Below, piece after piece: positions 8,215 through 15,271 of a stretch of DNA of 64,000 bases. Below the pieces are notes generated by a model that searched no databases, had not been told where the DNA came from, and worked only from the letters and a program-made list of their open reading frames with translations. The position numbers were made by a program, and so were the translations under genes. Source of the stretch: Candidatus Nitrosotenuis uzonensis (GTDB taxonomy: Archaea > Thermoproteota > Nitrososphaeria > Nitrososphaerales > Nitrosopumilaceae). Within the stretch, counting starts at the first letter, position 1. Each line of letters opens with the position of its first letter. Where the stretch lies: positions 1 to 64,000 of the forward strand of contig NZ_CBTY010000008.1 in assembly GCF_000723185.1 (NCBI RefSeq). The letters are read 5' to 3'.

Positions 8215-8970
8215 TTATTGATAAACGATCCTTGGAGCTAAATAATATTCAATTTGAGCATTTGATGATGTGACAAATGACAAACGCAGTGGGCTTGATG
8301 AAGCGTATTCCATTTTCATAGTTTTACATGCTTTTCCAATGTTTCGAATAATATCTTTCATGTATTCTAACGAATAAGTGGAAGACGTATTGTTAACGAT
8401 TTGTACCTCATAAAGCCCAGCATTCTCCTCATCTATATTGATTTTTGATGTTTTATTTTCATATAAACTACTAAATTGTATGACGTTCTTCTTAGAATTA
8501 ATTTGAACACAATCATAATTATTTTTGAAATTAGCAAGTATTTTTTTAACTACATCTGAACCTAAATGAATCATAGAAGTGTATTCGATTTTTGGAGGCT
8601 CAAAATTCTTTAAATCATGAATTTTTTGTATAGTTAATTTTGCAATCAAAACTTTGTTTATGTAAACATTAAGGAATTTGTCATTTGGCATCTCAAACTC
8701 TATTGAATCATTGTGATTGGCATAATTCAAAATAACCCTCAGTTCTTTTATTAAAAATTTAAAAGACAGGTTTTCTACTTTTAGAAATTTAAAGGATGAT
8801 CTAGGAAATGTCACTTCTAACAAGGCAATATTGGAGGAATGTATTGCTCTAAAAACAATAACATTTTTGCTTGTTTGAAAAATTCCTTCTTCAAAGGATT
8901 TTTCTAGTGAGTTAAATACCATTTTCCAATCTTGAATATTAGTAAATTTAACAGAAAACAACAAATTCAT
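8215..8970 (-). CDS. Divergent PCNA-like DNA sliding clamp
   Basis: A 251-aa protein with the length and C-terminal signature of PCNA. YSLEYMKDIIRNIGKACKTM (about 199-218) and the ending PLRLSF...EYYLAPRI correspond to conserved blocks of the second clamp domain. The region LSFKFLIKELRVILNYANHND (about 68-88) matches the first domain helix that follows the DNA-binding strand. Clamps tether polymerases, ligase, FEN1 and other partners to DNA. This copy is AT-rich, divergent and inside a mobile-looking island, so it is probably additional to the chromosomal clamp (outside the window). It may form homotrimers or mix with the host clamp. Confidence 0.8.
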   Translation of the reverse strand: MNLLFSVKFTNIQDWKMVFNSLEKSFEEGIFQTSKNVIVFRAIHSSNIALLEVTFPRSSFKFLKVENLSFKFLIKELRVILNYANHNDSIEFEMPNDKFLNVYINKVLIAKLTIQKIHDLKNFEPPKIEYTSMIHLGSDVVKKILANFKNNYDCVQINSKKNVIQFSSLYENKTSKINIDEENAGLYEVQIVNNTSSTYSLEYMKDIIRNIGKACKTMKMEYASSSPLRLSFVTSSNAQIEYYLAPRIVYQ

Positions 8971-9147
8971 AAAAATTCTTTTGTGGATTAATCATGCTTG
9001 TCATTATTAGTTTACACCTGTACAAAGAAAAAGTAGACTAGATTTTCAAAAGTATGATCGGGTCTTGTTGGATTCGACACTAATTTGGTCTTGACTCAAA
9101 ATGCCTTGAGAAAAAAATATCTGCCATGATTTTAACCATGTATAGTA

Positions 9148-9564
9148 ATGTCTCTTTTATGGTCAGAAAAAATACCACTCGGTACAATTAGAGACCCATT
9201 GCAGCTAGCTATTTTCAGGTTTTCCGAAGAATATTTTATTCCCGGAATAACTACCCAGACTGATAGACTGCGCTATTACACATTTCTGACTTGGGCATGG
9301 TCAGAAATCAGGGAAAGAAAGTCGGATTTAAGGAAAAACGAAATTCGTGATCTTGAAAAAATACTTACACTTGCATCCGCAGAGCATCATATTAACGGCC
9401 TCTCTCAACCAAATGGCATACGAAGTATCACTGCAGGAATAGAATACGTAAAAAACAACCAAAGAATTGAACTTGGCAAATTCACGAGTTTTGGCAGAAA
9501 CAACACTGAAGGCAGGTCTATCTCTTTTAGCCATCGTATGCCCTTCTTTGAGAAGGTCTTGTAG
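9148..9564 (+). pseudogene. 5' fragment of an unknown gene, cut by the IS110 remnant
   Basis: The first 120 or so residues look like a genuine protein start. The motif DPLQLAIFRFSEEYFIPGIT followed by RLRYYTFLTWAW recalls a family seen near bacterial and archaeal defence genes, but I cannot name it. From about 9510 on, the frame reads antisense through the IS110 transposase, so the last 18 residues are not native. The rest of the gene is not found on the far side of the IS remnant. Start ATG 9148 follows an AT-rich stretch. It lies just downstream of the clamp and restriction genes and may have been part of that module. Confidence 0.55.
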
Positions 9565-10094
9565 ACTGGAGATTTGTACTCATATTTTGCTAAAATTGAA
9601 TGAATCTTGTTTTTGTATGTGGTTCTGGTTCTGATTAGTCCCAGTCTTGTTCTGACTAGATTGCGTAGTTCTCGATATGATTTGTCTGGAACAAATGACT
9701 TGCATATCATGTCTGATCTTAGTAGATCTGCAAGTACTTCAGAATCAAGCTTGTCGTTTTTTAGTTTGGCTTGTGCTATTATTTTGGTCTTTGCAGGATG
9801 AGCCAGAATGGTATCGATGCCGTTTTCCTCCAGTGTATAGTGTAATCTGAGCCAGTAATTGGCAGTGGATTCGCATACTGCCCGAATATCACTGTGGTAT
9901 CGTTGTTTTATGGTATTGATGAATTCGTTTACTCCCTGTGAATTATTATCAAATGTTACTTGTCCTAGGATCTGTCTTGAATCGGATTTTACTGTAGCAA
10001 CACACTTTTTCTTGTGTACGTCAATTCCTATGTTGATTATGGTATGATCACCTCCTTGTTTTTGAAAATGCCTGATGCAGCGGAATTCTCCCAT
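9510..10094 (-). mobile_element. Truncated IS110-family element (transposase N-terminal half)
   Basis: About 195 residues of an IS110 DEDD transposase: IGIDVHKKKCVATV with the first Asp, CESTANYWLRLHYTLEENG with the Glu, and KLKNDKLDSEVLADLLR with the distal Asp pair. Homology stops at EIDLP (base 9510); the C-terminal domain with the catalytic serine is gone, so the element is dead. The in-frame continuation down to 9405 is antisense to the broken gene. A GGAGGTGATC Shine-Dalgarno-like sequence, complementary to the 16S 3' end, precedes IINIGIDV. The true start is unclear; ATG 10094 is the only standard in-frame one nearby. Confidence 0.85.
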
Positions 10095-10139
10095 CCACCG
10101 TCATTGCGGTATTTTGTTTTCCGCTCACTCGGAGTCAGT

Positions 10140-10979
10140 CTACGGGTCGCCCTTGCGGTATCCTGTGTGGTACCATGATACCATGGCAGTAAACCATCTA
10201 CTCTCATGCCATACATTTGTATGGATCTGGCTTGCGCTAGGGAAAAGATTTCGTATAACGTCTACGGAGTCTATTTTTTCAGCCTGAACCTTGTTTCTCA
10301 GCATCCCGGCAAGCCTGTCAAATGCGCCTGAGTCAAGACTGGGAATGTTTTTCAAACCGATCTGCTTGGCAAGCTTTTCCCGCACGTCTTCGTCATTAAA
10401 GACATGTTCCGAAGGAGTCCTTGTAATTAGGTTGGTTATGTCTGCCGTCAGCCTGGTTGATGGCTTGAAAGGAATGTCAAACTCAGATTCTTCAAACAGC
10501 GACTCTTGCTCTATTCTGTTTTTGTTTACTTCGTGTTTTATGGTGCTGTTTGTGGTGTACTCTGGATACAAAGTGTAGACATCGGCCAAGACTTCCTTTA
10601 ACGATTTGCCAAAATAATACTGCGGAATGCCGCAAATCTCGTCTACCAGATCCTTCTTTTCACGTATGATGTCTTGAATTTGGCCTCTTCCGCTGTCTGT
10701 TATTCTGTAACGGATTGTGTCTTTTCCATATGTGTTTACCTTGTCTGCAGTTATGAGGCCTTCATTTGCCAGCATCGTTACAGTCTTGGCCAGGGATTTG
10801 CTGAAAACTCCAAATTTGTCAGGCTGCCAGTCGCTGAAGAATTCCTCTTTTTGTCCAATTTTTTTAGAAACCAATAATCCGTATTTCTGTAGCCTTGTGG
10901 AACCTTCAACATATTTTGTAGCGCCAATTAGTATCAGAAGCATCTTTGCACTTTGTGAAAGTGCCATGATTAAAGCCAC
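10140..10979 (-). CDS. Winged-helix protein, YwgA/DUF4065-like N-terminus (tentative)
   Basis: A 279-aa protein of unknown role. Residues 15-95 resemble small winged-helix modules of the type RLQK...F.P..FG.FS....L..L...GLI: here TRLQKYGLLVSKKI, FGVFSKSLAKTVTMLANEGL and RYRITDSGRGQI. Such modules occur in phage-associated and toxin-antitoxin-linked proteins. The C-terminal 150 residues are charged and not recognised. The end (TGYRKGDP) lies close to the IS110 edge, so truncation is possible. It is divergent from nothing close: about 230 bp separate its start from the small gene at 11207, which reads in the same direction. Confidence 0.6.
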   Translation of the reverse strand: MALIMALSQSAKMLLILIGATKYVEGSTRLQKYGLLVSKKIGQKEEFFSDWQPDKFGVFSKSLAKTVTMLANEGLITADKVNTYGKDTIRYRITDSGRGQIQDIIREKKDLVDEICGIPQYYFGKSLKEVLADVYTLYPEYTTNSTIKHEVNKNRIEQESLFEESEFDIPFKPSTRLTADITNLITRTPSEHVFNDEDVREKLAKQIGLKNIPSLDSGAFDRLAGMLRNKVQAEKIDSVDVIRNLFPSASQIHTNVWHESRWFTAMVSWYHTGYRKGDP

Positions 10980-11154
10980 CTGCCGTGAGAATAAAGGCGT
11001 ATCGATTCCATGTTTAGTGGTGTTATGAGGTACATCAGATCTTTGGGGAATAGATATGATGCCATTTCTTCTATTTAATTCATATTTCGATTTCCTTAGT
11101 TAAAACTAATTCCCGTCAAAGTAACTAGGCTATTCACCAAACTTTCAGGCATAA

Positions 11155-11205
11155 AGCGGGTCTAAAAAAGGCCCAAAATGGGTACTGGTTCCCACTAGAC
11201 CCGCT
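11155..11205 (-). terminator. Inverted repeat and terminator-like hairpin containing the 14-bp repeat
   Basis: AGCGGGTCTA (11155-11164) and TAGACCCGCT (11196-11205) form a perfect 10-bp inverted repeat. On the minus strand an inner CCCA/TGGG hairpin is followed by CCTTTTTT, which fits an intrinsic terminator directly after the stop of the small gene at 11207. The right arm includes the second copy of CCACTAGACCCGCT (11192-11205). On the plus strand GGGTACTGGTTCCC has a tRNA T-arm look, so the structure may instead descend from a tRNA-derived att site. Confidence 0.5.
11192..11205. repeat. 14-bp direct repeat, right copy
   Basis: Second copy of CCACTAGACCCGCT in the same orientation as 3771-3784. 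Here it forms one arm of a longer inverted repeat. Confidence 0.45.
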
Positions 11206-11206
11206 C

Positions 11207-11406
11207 TTACGTAATGTACGGGCACATTTTGACGACGACCTTTCCGTTTGGCAAAGTTCCGATGTACTGCCATCCTTCGTTGATGAGCTTCTCTGAATCA
11301 TCGGCTGTGACGACTCGCTGCTTGTATTGCCGTTATTTAGGAACTCTAGCACTTTAGCGATTTCGTCATGGTTAATTTGTTGATTTTCAACTGTTTGTAT
11401 CTCCAT
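11207..11406 (-). pseudogene. Small conserved-looking protein interrupted by a frameshift
   Basis: The ATG frame gives MEIQTVENQQINHDEIAKVL and then EFLNNGNTSSE. One frame over, starting in the same codons, reads VVTADDSEKLINEGWQYIGT then LPNGKVVVKM and stops at TAA 11207-11209. Together they make a plausible protein of about 66 aa whose GW-x-YIGTLPNGKVVVK end resembles small proteins and integrase tails I associate with Thaumarchaeota. The frame change falls near 11312-11320. It is a one-base loss, a sequencing error or a -1 shift; no slippery heptamer is seen. The terminator-like hairpin follows the stop at once. Confidence 0.6.
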
Positions 11407-11568
11407 TTTAGTTGGGGGCTTAATATTGATAATAACCTAGGATTTTATTTTGTCAATTGTTTTCCTGTCTATGTCGCATCTTCTTGAATATCAAACAACA
11501 ATTGACGCAGCTCAGATTCTGGTTTTGCGGAATGCTCAGACTATATCCATTCTCTAGGAGGAATAACA

Positions 11569-12528
11569 TCATTTCCCTTGTTCTTTAAGATAGGCACTGA
11601 TGATTTTTTTAGTGCTTTTCCATGTTTTACCTTCTTTTATGGCGTCAATTCGCCCCTTTCTTGCTAGCAGGCTTAGGTATTCTGCAGAATAAGGTGTGCC
11701 GCCTGCAAGCTTTGCCAACGGTAGGAATTCTTCCTTTTTTGAGGGCTTTTTTGGTGCCAGATAAAGATCCAATGTCTGCTCGACACATCGCGACACATAA
11801 ATCAGAAATGGCTTGAAATTGCCAGAAATATCCATTTCCCGTAGTGCCCTAAGATATTGCGGCTTGTCAACGCTTTTGATTACCGCAAACGGATATCCAT
11901 TTCTTACTAGAATCAAATTAAGTAATAATCTAGACATTCTCCCGTTTCCATCCTCAAATGGGTGAACCCATGCAAAATCATAGTGAATCTGTGCCGCAAG
12001 CTCAATCGGTCTTAACTCATCGGGATTGCTGTTTAATGTATGCAGCAGATCTCTCATGTGTTTTGAAATGTCATAAAATGGAGGCGGTGTAAACCCTGCA
12101 CCCTTTACATCTATGTCATAATTTCGGTATTGTCCAGCGCTAGCAATCACTCCTTTCATTATGATTCCGTGAATTTTTTTAATATCTGATTCAGTTACTT
12201 TGTAAACTCTGTCAAATGCAATTTTTTTAATCAAATCGATTGCATTGGAGTGATTATGTGCAACTAGAATATCTCCGAGGTCTTTTCCACGCAATGCGTC
12301 CGGGATATTCTTTTTTCCTATCGTTATTCCTCGTAGTATTAGCTCAGTTTCGCCTCTGGAAAGCGTACTGCCTTCTATTTTGTTGCTATTGTAAACAAAA
12401 TCCACCTGCATGCGCTCGTCGATCTCTTTAATTCTTCTTGGAGTAAGATGTCCTTTTGATCCAAGTTTTCGTTTTTTCTCTGTTATTCTCTTTTGTATGT
12501 GTGAAGGTAATTCTGCGTACTGTGCCAT
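11569..12528 (-). CDS. Fic domain protein with C-terminal helix-turn-helix-like domain
   Basis: A 319-aa Fic-family AMP-transferase candidate. The inhibitory helix motif SNKIEG is near residue 49 and the active-site loop HPFEDGNGR near residue 191. After the Fic fold (to about 255) comes a segment beginning GGTPYSAEYLSLLARKGRID that looks like a DNA-binding helix-turn-helix, as in many Fic proteins that may regulate their own transcription. The palindromic operator at 12530-12553 touches the start codon, which fits autoregulation. The start ATG is 12528, with an AT-rich TATA-like stretch about 30 bp upstream. It is AT-rich and shares only the domain with the Fic at 2712. Confidence 0.93.
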   Translation of the reverse strand: MAQYAELPSHIQKRITEKKRKLGSKGHLTPRRIKEIDERMQVDFVYNSNKIEGSTLSRGETELILRGITIGKKNIPDALRGKDLGDILVAHNHSNAIDLIKKIAFDRVYKVTESDIKKIHGIIMKGVIASAGQYRNYDIDVKGAGFTPPPFYDISKHMRDLLHTLNSNPDELRPIELAAQIHYDFAWVHPFEDGNGRMSRLLLNLILVRNGYPFAVIKSVDKPQYLRALREMDISGNFKPFLIYVSRCVEQTLDLYLAPKKPSKKEEFLPLAKLAGGTPYSAEYLSLLARKGRIDAIKEGKTWKSTKKIISAYLKEQGK

Positions 12529-12529
12529 G

Positions 12530-12569
12530 GTATCGGATAAGTCTATCCGATACTAAAATATATCGGATA
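12530..12569. promoter_or_regulatory. Palindromic operator with a third half-site before the second fic gene
   Basis: GTATCGGATA (12530-12539) and TATCCGATAC (12544-12553) form a perfect 10-bp inverted repeat with a 4-bp spacer, starting 2 bp from the fic start codon. A third copy, TATCGGATA, is at 12561-12569. The TATA-like ATATATTTTA (minus strand) lies between the second and third half-sites. Binding here would cover both the transcription start and the TATA box. Confidence 0.75.
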
Positions 12570-12710
12570 AAATTACACGATATTGAATCGCCTCATGCTG
12601 TTATCTGGCACGAAGCAGGAAAATTCCAACCTAAGGGATTGAAATAATCAATTAATTCCTTTGAGCTTTATGGATTTGGCAAATATCGGAATTTAGATTT
12701 TGACACTTTT

Positions 12711-12909
12711 GTGCACGAAAAGCTCGCAATAATCTTCAGGCCTCGTGCCTAAATGTACGGCAAAAAGCTTTTCTCGTAAATTTCGTGTACGAAGCTTAGG
12801 AAATGAGCTTATTCTGTTGATTTTACGAAGATTCACTAAAAGATTATCCAGTAGTTTTTCACGCACGAAGAAGCTCATTCACACATTGTTATCCTACTGG
12901 GATTACGAA
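12711..12909. repeat. Iteron-like array of ACGAA motifs
   Basis: The core ACGAA recurs at 12715, 12789, 12825, 12865 and 12905, with a variant ACGG at 12757, in the same orientation at steps of 42, 32, 36, 40 and 40 bp. Three copies share a longer form near GYACGAA followed by AGCT. No ORF that looks real crosses it. It could be an iteron-type origin, a regulator-binding array or a decayed repeat. An additional ACGAA lies at 12610. Confidence 0.4.
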
Positions 12910-13060
12910 CTATAACAAAATTAAGGAAAAAATTTTCTACTTACGTGTGATATGCATAGCATGGGTCTGAGATCAAACCCGGAACGCGCAAAATATCCAA
13001 CCAGACCCTCACCTATCTTATTCGAAATTATTGGTGATCTTTCTTCAAATATTTACTGAT

Positions 13061-13101
13061 TAGTACGGACGCCTCGCAGGCGTCAGGTAGTGCGATCAAC
13101 A
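13061..13101 (+). repeat. tRNA-like remnant similar to tRNA-Arg(GCG)
   Basis: TAGTACGGACGC...GCGTCAGG and GTGCGATC match the D-arm end, anticodon stem, variable loop and T stem start of the tRNA-Arg at 2530-2566, with the anticodon loop changed (CTCGCAG). No acceptor stem or closing T stem can be formed, so it is not a working tRNA. The position at the composition border, about 10.5 kb from the tRNA and in the same orientation, fits a scar of integration. Confidence 0.45.
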
Positions 13102-13218
13102 AGCAGTCAAGCACCGCAGTTCCTGCGCATCCTGTACTGCATATCTGGAATTTGCCGGAGTGACTTCCAAAGATGGAACGAGCAAAAGATATGGATGTGC
13201 TGTTTTAGAATTATTCAG

Positions 13219-14784
13219 TTGAACGCAAAAAAATCCTCGCCGTTTATCATACCTGCTCTGGTCGGCGCCTTCATCCTTGCCGGCTCGCTCATCGTGTTTT
13301 TCCAGCTGTCCTCATACCAGGCCCAGATAATAGAGTCAAACAAGGATGACTATACCAAAGTCATCGAGAACACCATATCAAGAAGGGAGGGAAGGGTGCA
13401 AACCATATCATCTGGAATAATAGGCCTCTATGGAAGCTCAGAGCGTGTCAGCTCAGCAGAGTTTGACAGGTTTGCGCAGACAATACTTGGCAGCAACTCT
13501 GAGATACTCAACTTATTTGTGCTTGATGGCAGTACAATAGTGGAATCATACCCGATAAAAGAATACGTCGGACATGACTTTGATTTTCTGTTTCCTGACT
13601 ATCCTACAGTTGTGGCCGGACAAAAGGCAATGACTGCCGAGTTTGCAATAAACGAGACTGCATCGCTTGTGATTGCAGTACCATTTGGATATTTTATCCC
13701 AGAGGGCACGATACTTTCTGAGCAGTACAAGCTTGTATTGCTCAGTCCGATAGATGATAATGAAGTACTGTACAGCGTTGCCAAGTCGGGCGGCGCATCA
13801 GGGAGTGTGGTAGAGTTATTGCAAAAGGAAAAAGATAACGCAATAACTGTAGAATACAAAACAAATCTGTTTGGGCACAAGCTGAAAAAATACTATGATC
13901 TGAGGTACGTTCTCTGGGATGCAAGCTTTGAGGCGCAATCATACGAGCATACCATAATACTTGTGGCAGGAGTTGTCCTCTCGTTTGTAATCCCTGTATT
14001 GCTTGTGCGCACAAACCTTCTGAGGGCAAGGCTGCAGGAAAAGTCAGAGGCCCTTGAGAGGGCAAACGAGGAGCTAAAAAAGGTGGAAAAATCAAAGGAC
14101 GAATTTGTAACGATGATAGTTCACGATCTGAAAAACCCACTTCTTCCAATAAAGGCGTATTCTGAGATACTACTCTCGCAAAAACTGGGTCAGCTAAACG
14201 AGGAGCAGGCAAAGAGGCTTCACTCAATTAGCACCAGCGCGATTACATTACAAAAGATGATTCAGGACTTGCTTGATGCAAACAAGCTAGAGCTTGGCAA
14301 GCTCAGACTGGATATTCAGGAGGGAAACCTCTCTGAGCTTGTAAGACGTACGATGTCAGAGCTGGAGCCCGAGTTTAGGAAAAAAGGAGTTGCAGTATCG
14401 CTAGAATTGCAGGACGTATCATGCAGGTTTGATTCCATGAGGATGGGACAGGTATTCCAGAATATACTGTTAAATGCCCTTGACTTTGTGCCTGATAAGA
14501 CGGGCAAGATACACATATCGCTCAAATCAGAGGGAGGCAACGCAGTTATTACGATTGCGGACAACGGCATTGGAATACCAAAGGACAAGATAGACGGACT
14601 CTTTGCCAAGTTCTATCAGGTGTCGACAGACAAGAACAGAAGATACGGTGGAAGCGGCCTTGGGCTTTCAGTATGCAAGGGAATAGTGGAAGGGCACGGG
14701 GGCATGATCCGGGCTGAATCCGACGGGGAGGGCAAGGGCACTACAATGCACATCATGATTCCTCTTGCAGGTAAATCGGCATAG
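13219..14784 (+). CDS. Membrane sensor histidine kinase
   Basis: A kinase of 521 aa from the chosen TTG start (ATG 13195 is possible). One transmembrane helix is at about 9-29, then an extracytoplasmic sensor domain of some 220 residues, a second helix at about 250-270, a coiled coil, and the HisKA domain with the phosphorylated His in FVTMIVHDLKNPLLPI. The ATPase domain shows N-box NILLNALDF, G1 DNGIGIP and G2 GGSGLGLSV, so it looks catalytically complete. It senses an unknown signal outside the membrane. No response regulator is adjacent; the nearest is the CheY-like protein at 20003-20401. It is the first gene outside the island. Confidence 0.92.
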   Translation: MNAKKSSPFIIPALVGAFILAGSLIVFFQLSSYQAQIIESNKDDYTKVIENTISRREGRVQTISSGIIGLYGSSERVSSAEFDRFAQTILGSNSEILNLFVLDGSTIVESYPIKEYVGHDFDFLFPDYPTVVAGQKAMTAEFAINETASLVIAVPFGYFIPEGTILSEQYKLVLLSPIDDNEVLYSVAKSGGASGSVVELLQKEKDNAITVEYKTNLFGHKLKKYYDLRYVLWDASFEAQSYEHTIILVAGVVLSFVIPVLLVRTNLLRARLQEKSEALERANEELKKVEKSKDEFVTMIVHDLKNPLLPIKAYSEILLSQKLGQLNEEQAKRLHSISTSAITLQKMIQDLLDANKLELGKLRLDIQEGNLSELVRRTMSELEPEFRKKGVAVSLELQDVSCRFDSMRMGQVFQNILLNALDFVPDKTGKIHISLKSEGGNAVITIADNGIGIPKDKIDGLFAKFYQVSTDKNRRYGGSGLGLSVCKGIVEGHGGMIRAESDGEGKGTTMHIMIPLAGKSA

Positions 14785-14815
14785 CACAATTATACTGTGG
14801 ATTCACACATATGTC

Positions 14816-15106
14816 ATGGGAGATGGAATAGGAGGGCCTGTGATACGATGCGTCTCTGGGAACTCGTTTGTGATGGCAGTGACCCACTTTAGAAAAGACA
14901 ACAAGGCAGAGTATGGCAAATCAGAAAGAATAGTGATTGCCAAGGTAGACAACCCTGAGGACCCACAATATGAGGAAAGGACACAAGAAGACTTGGAGCG
15001 CGCGCTCAAGGGAAGGTTTGTCACATGCAACGTGCAGTTCCGGGATGAGAAAACAGACAGCCTTGTATGCAATGTCTTTATCCAAAATCCGCCTGAAGGG
15101 TTTTAG
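14816..15106 (+). CDS. Small hypothetical protein
   Basis: A 96-aa protein, MGDGIGGPVIRCVSGNSF at the start, with mixed beta-rich composition and no membrane segment. ATG 14816 is chosen because a TATA-like ATTATA at about 14789-14794 lies 25 bp upstream. It has two cysteines near the end (VTCNV, LVCNV) but no metal-site pattern. It follows the sensor kinase by 31 bp with its own promoter. I do not recognise the family. Confidence 0.6.
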   Translation: MGDGIGGPVIRCVSGNSFVMAVTHFRKDNKAEYGKSERIVIAKVDNPEDPQYEERTQEDLERALKGRFVTCNVQFRDEKTDSLVCNVFIQNPPEGF

Positions 15107-15121
15107 CACTCAAAAATGGTG

Positions 15122-15229
15122 TTACTGCGGCATCCATCCGCCGCATGACTTGCAGATTCTCATACCCTCATCGTCAACATAGCTATCCGAGCCAGGGGGG
15201 CACTGGCACTGCTGGATCGATTCTTCCAT
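15122..15229 (-). CDS. 35-residue zinc-ribbon-like protein
   Basis: ATG at 15229 opens a 36-codon frame ending in TAA at 15122. The product has the metal-site pair CQCPPG and CKSCGG, that is C-x-C and C-x-x-C separated by about 18 residues, in MEESIQQCQC...MRICKSCGGWMPQ. The four cysteines strongly suggest a bound zinc. Tiny single zinc-ribbon proteins of this sort are common in thaumarchaeal genomes. It is divergent from the gene at 15272, with 42 bp between the starts. Its role is unknown. Confidence 0.6.
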   Translation of the reverse strand: MEESIQQCQCPPGSDSYVDDEGMRICKSCGGWMPQ

Positions 15230-15271
15230 ACGGTATGATACGCAAGCCAAACTTTTAAGACTTTAAAATTG

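Larger units (their letters stand above)
12529..13218. other. Long intergenic region at the right end of the island
   Basis: About 690 bp without a convincing gene. From left to right it holds the fic operator, the ACGAA array, a GGGTCT...AGACCC pair (12965-13016), the tRNA-like arm at 13061-13101 and the promoter of the sensor kinase. The composition shifts from AT-rich to the more GC-rich flanking type around 13060-13110, so the island border probably lies there. Confidence 0.5.

Noticed and set aside
9405-9509. C-terminal part of the IS110 transposase
   Set aside because: The 34 residues encoded here are antisense to the truncated gene at 9148 and have no similarity to the family.
11410-11566. 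Gene or RNA between the frameshifted small gene and the second fic gene
   Set aside because: No frame, no stable fold and no promoter pair can be made out in this spacer.
12693-12878. A 61-aa minus-strand gene in the ACGAA array
   Set aside because: The frame owes its length to the repeats, has no start context, and its protein has no plausible composition.
12711-12909. CRISPR array
   Set aside because: The common unit is only about 5-12 bp and spacing is irregular. A CRISPR repeat would be longer and near identical.
13061-13101. A second working tRNA with anticodon CGC
   Set aside because: The anticodon and D arms look right, but no acceptor stem exists and the T arm cannot close. It is kept only as a remnant.
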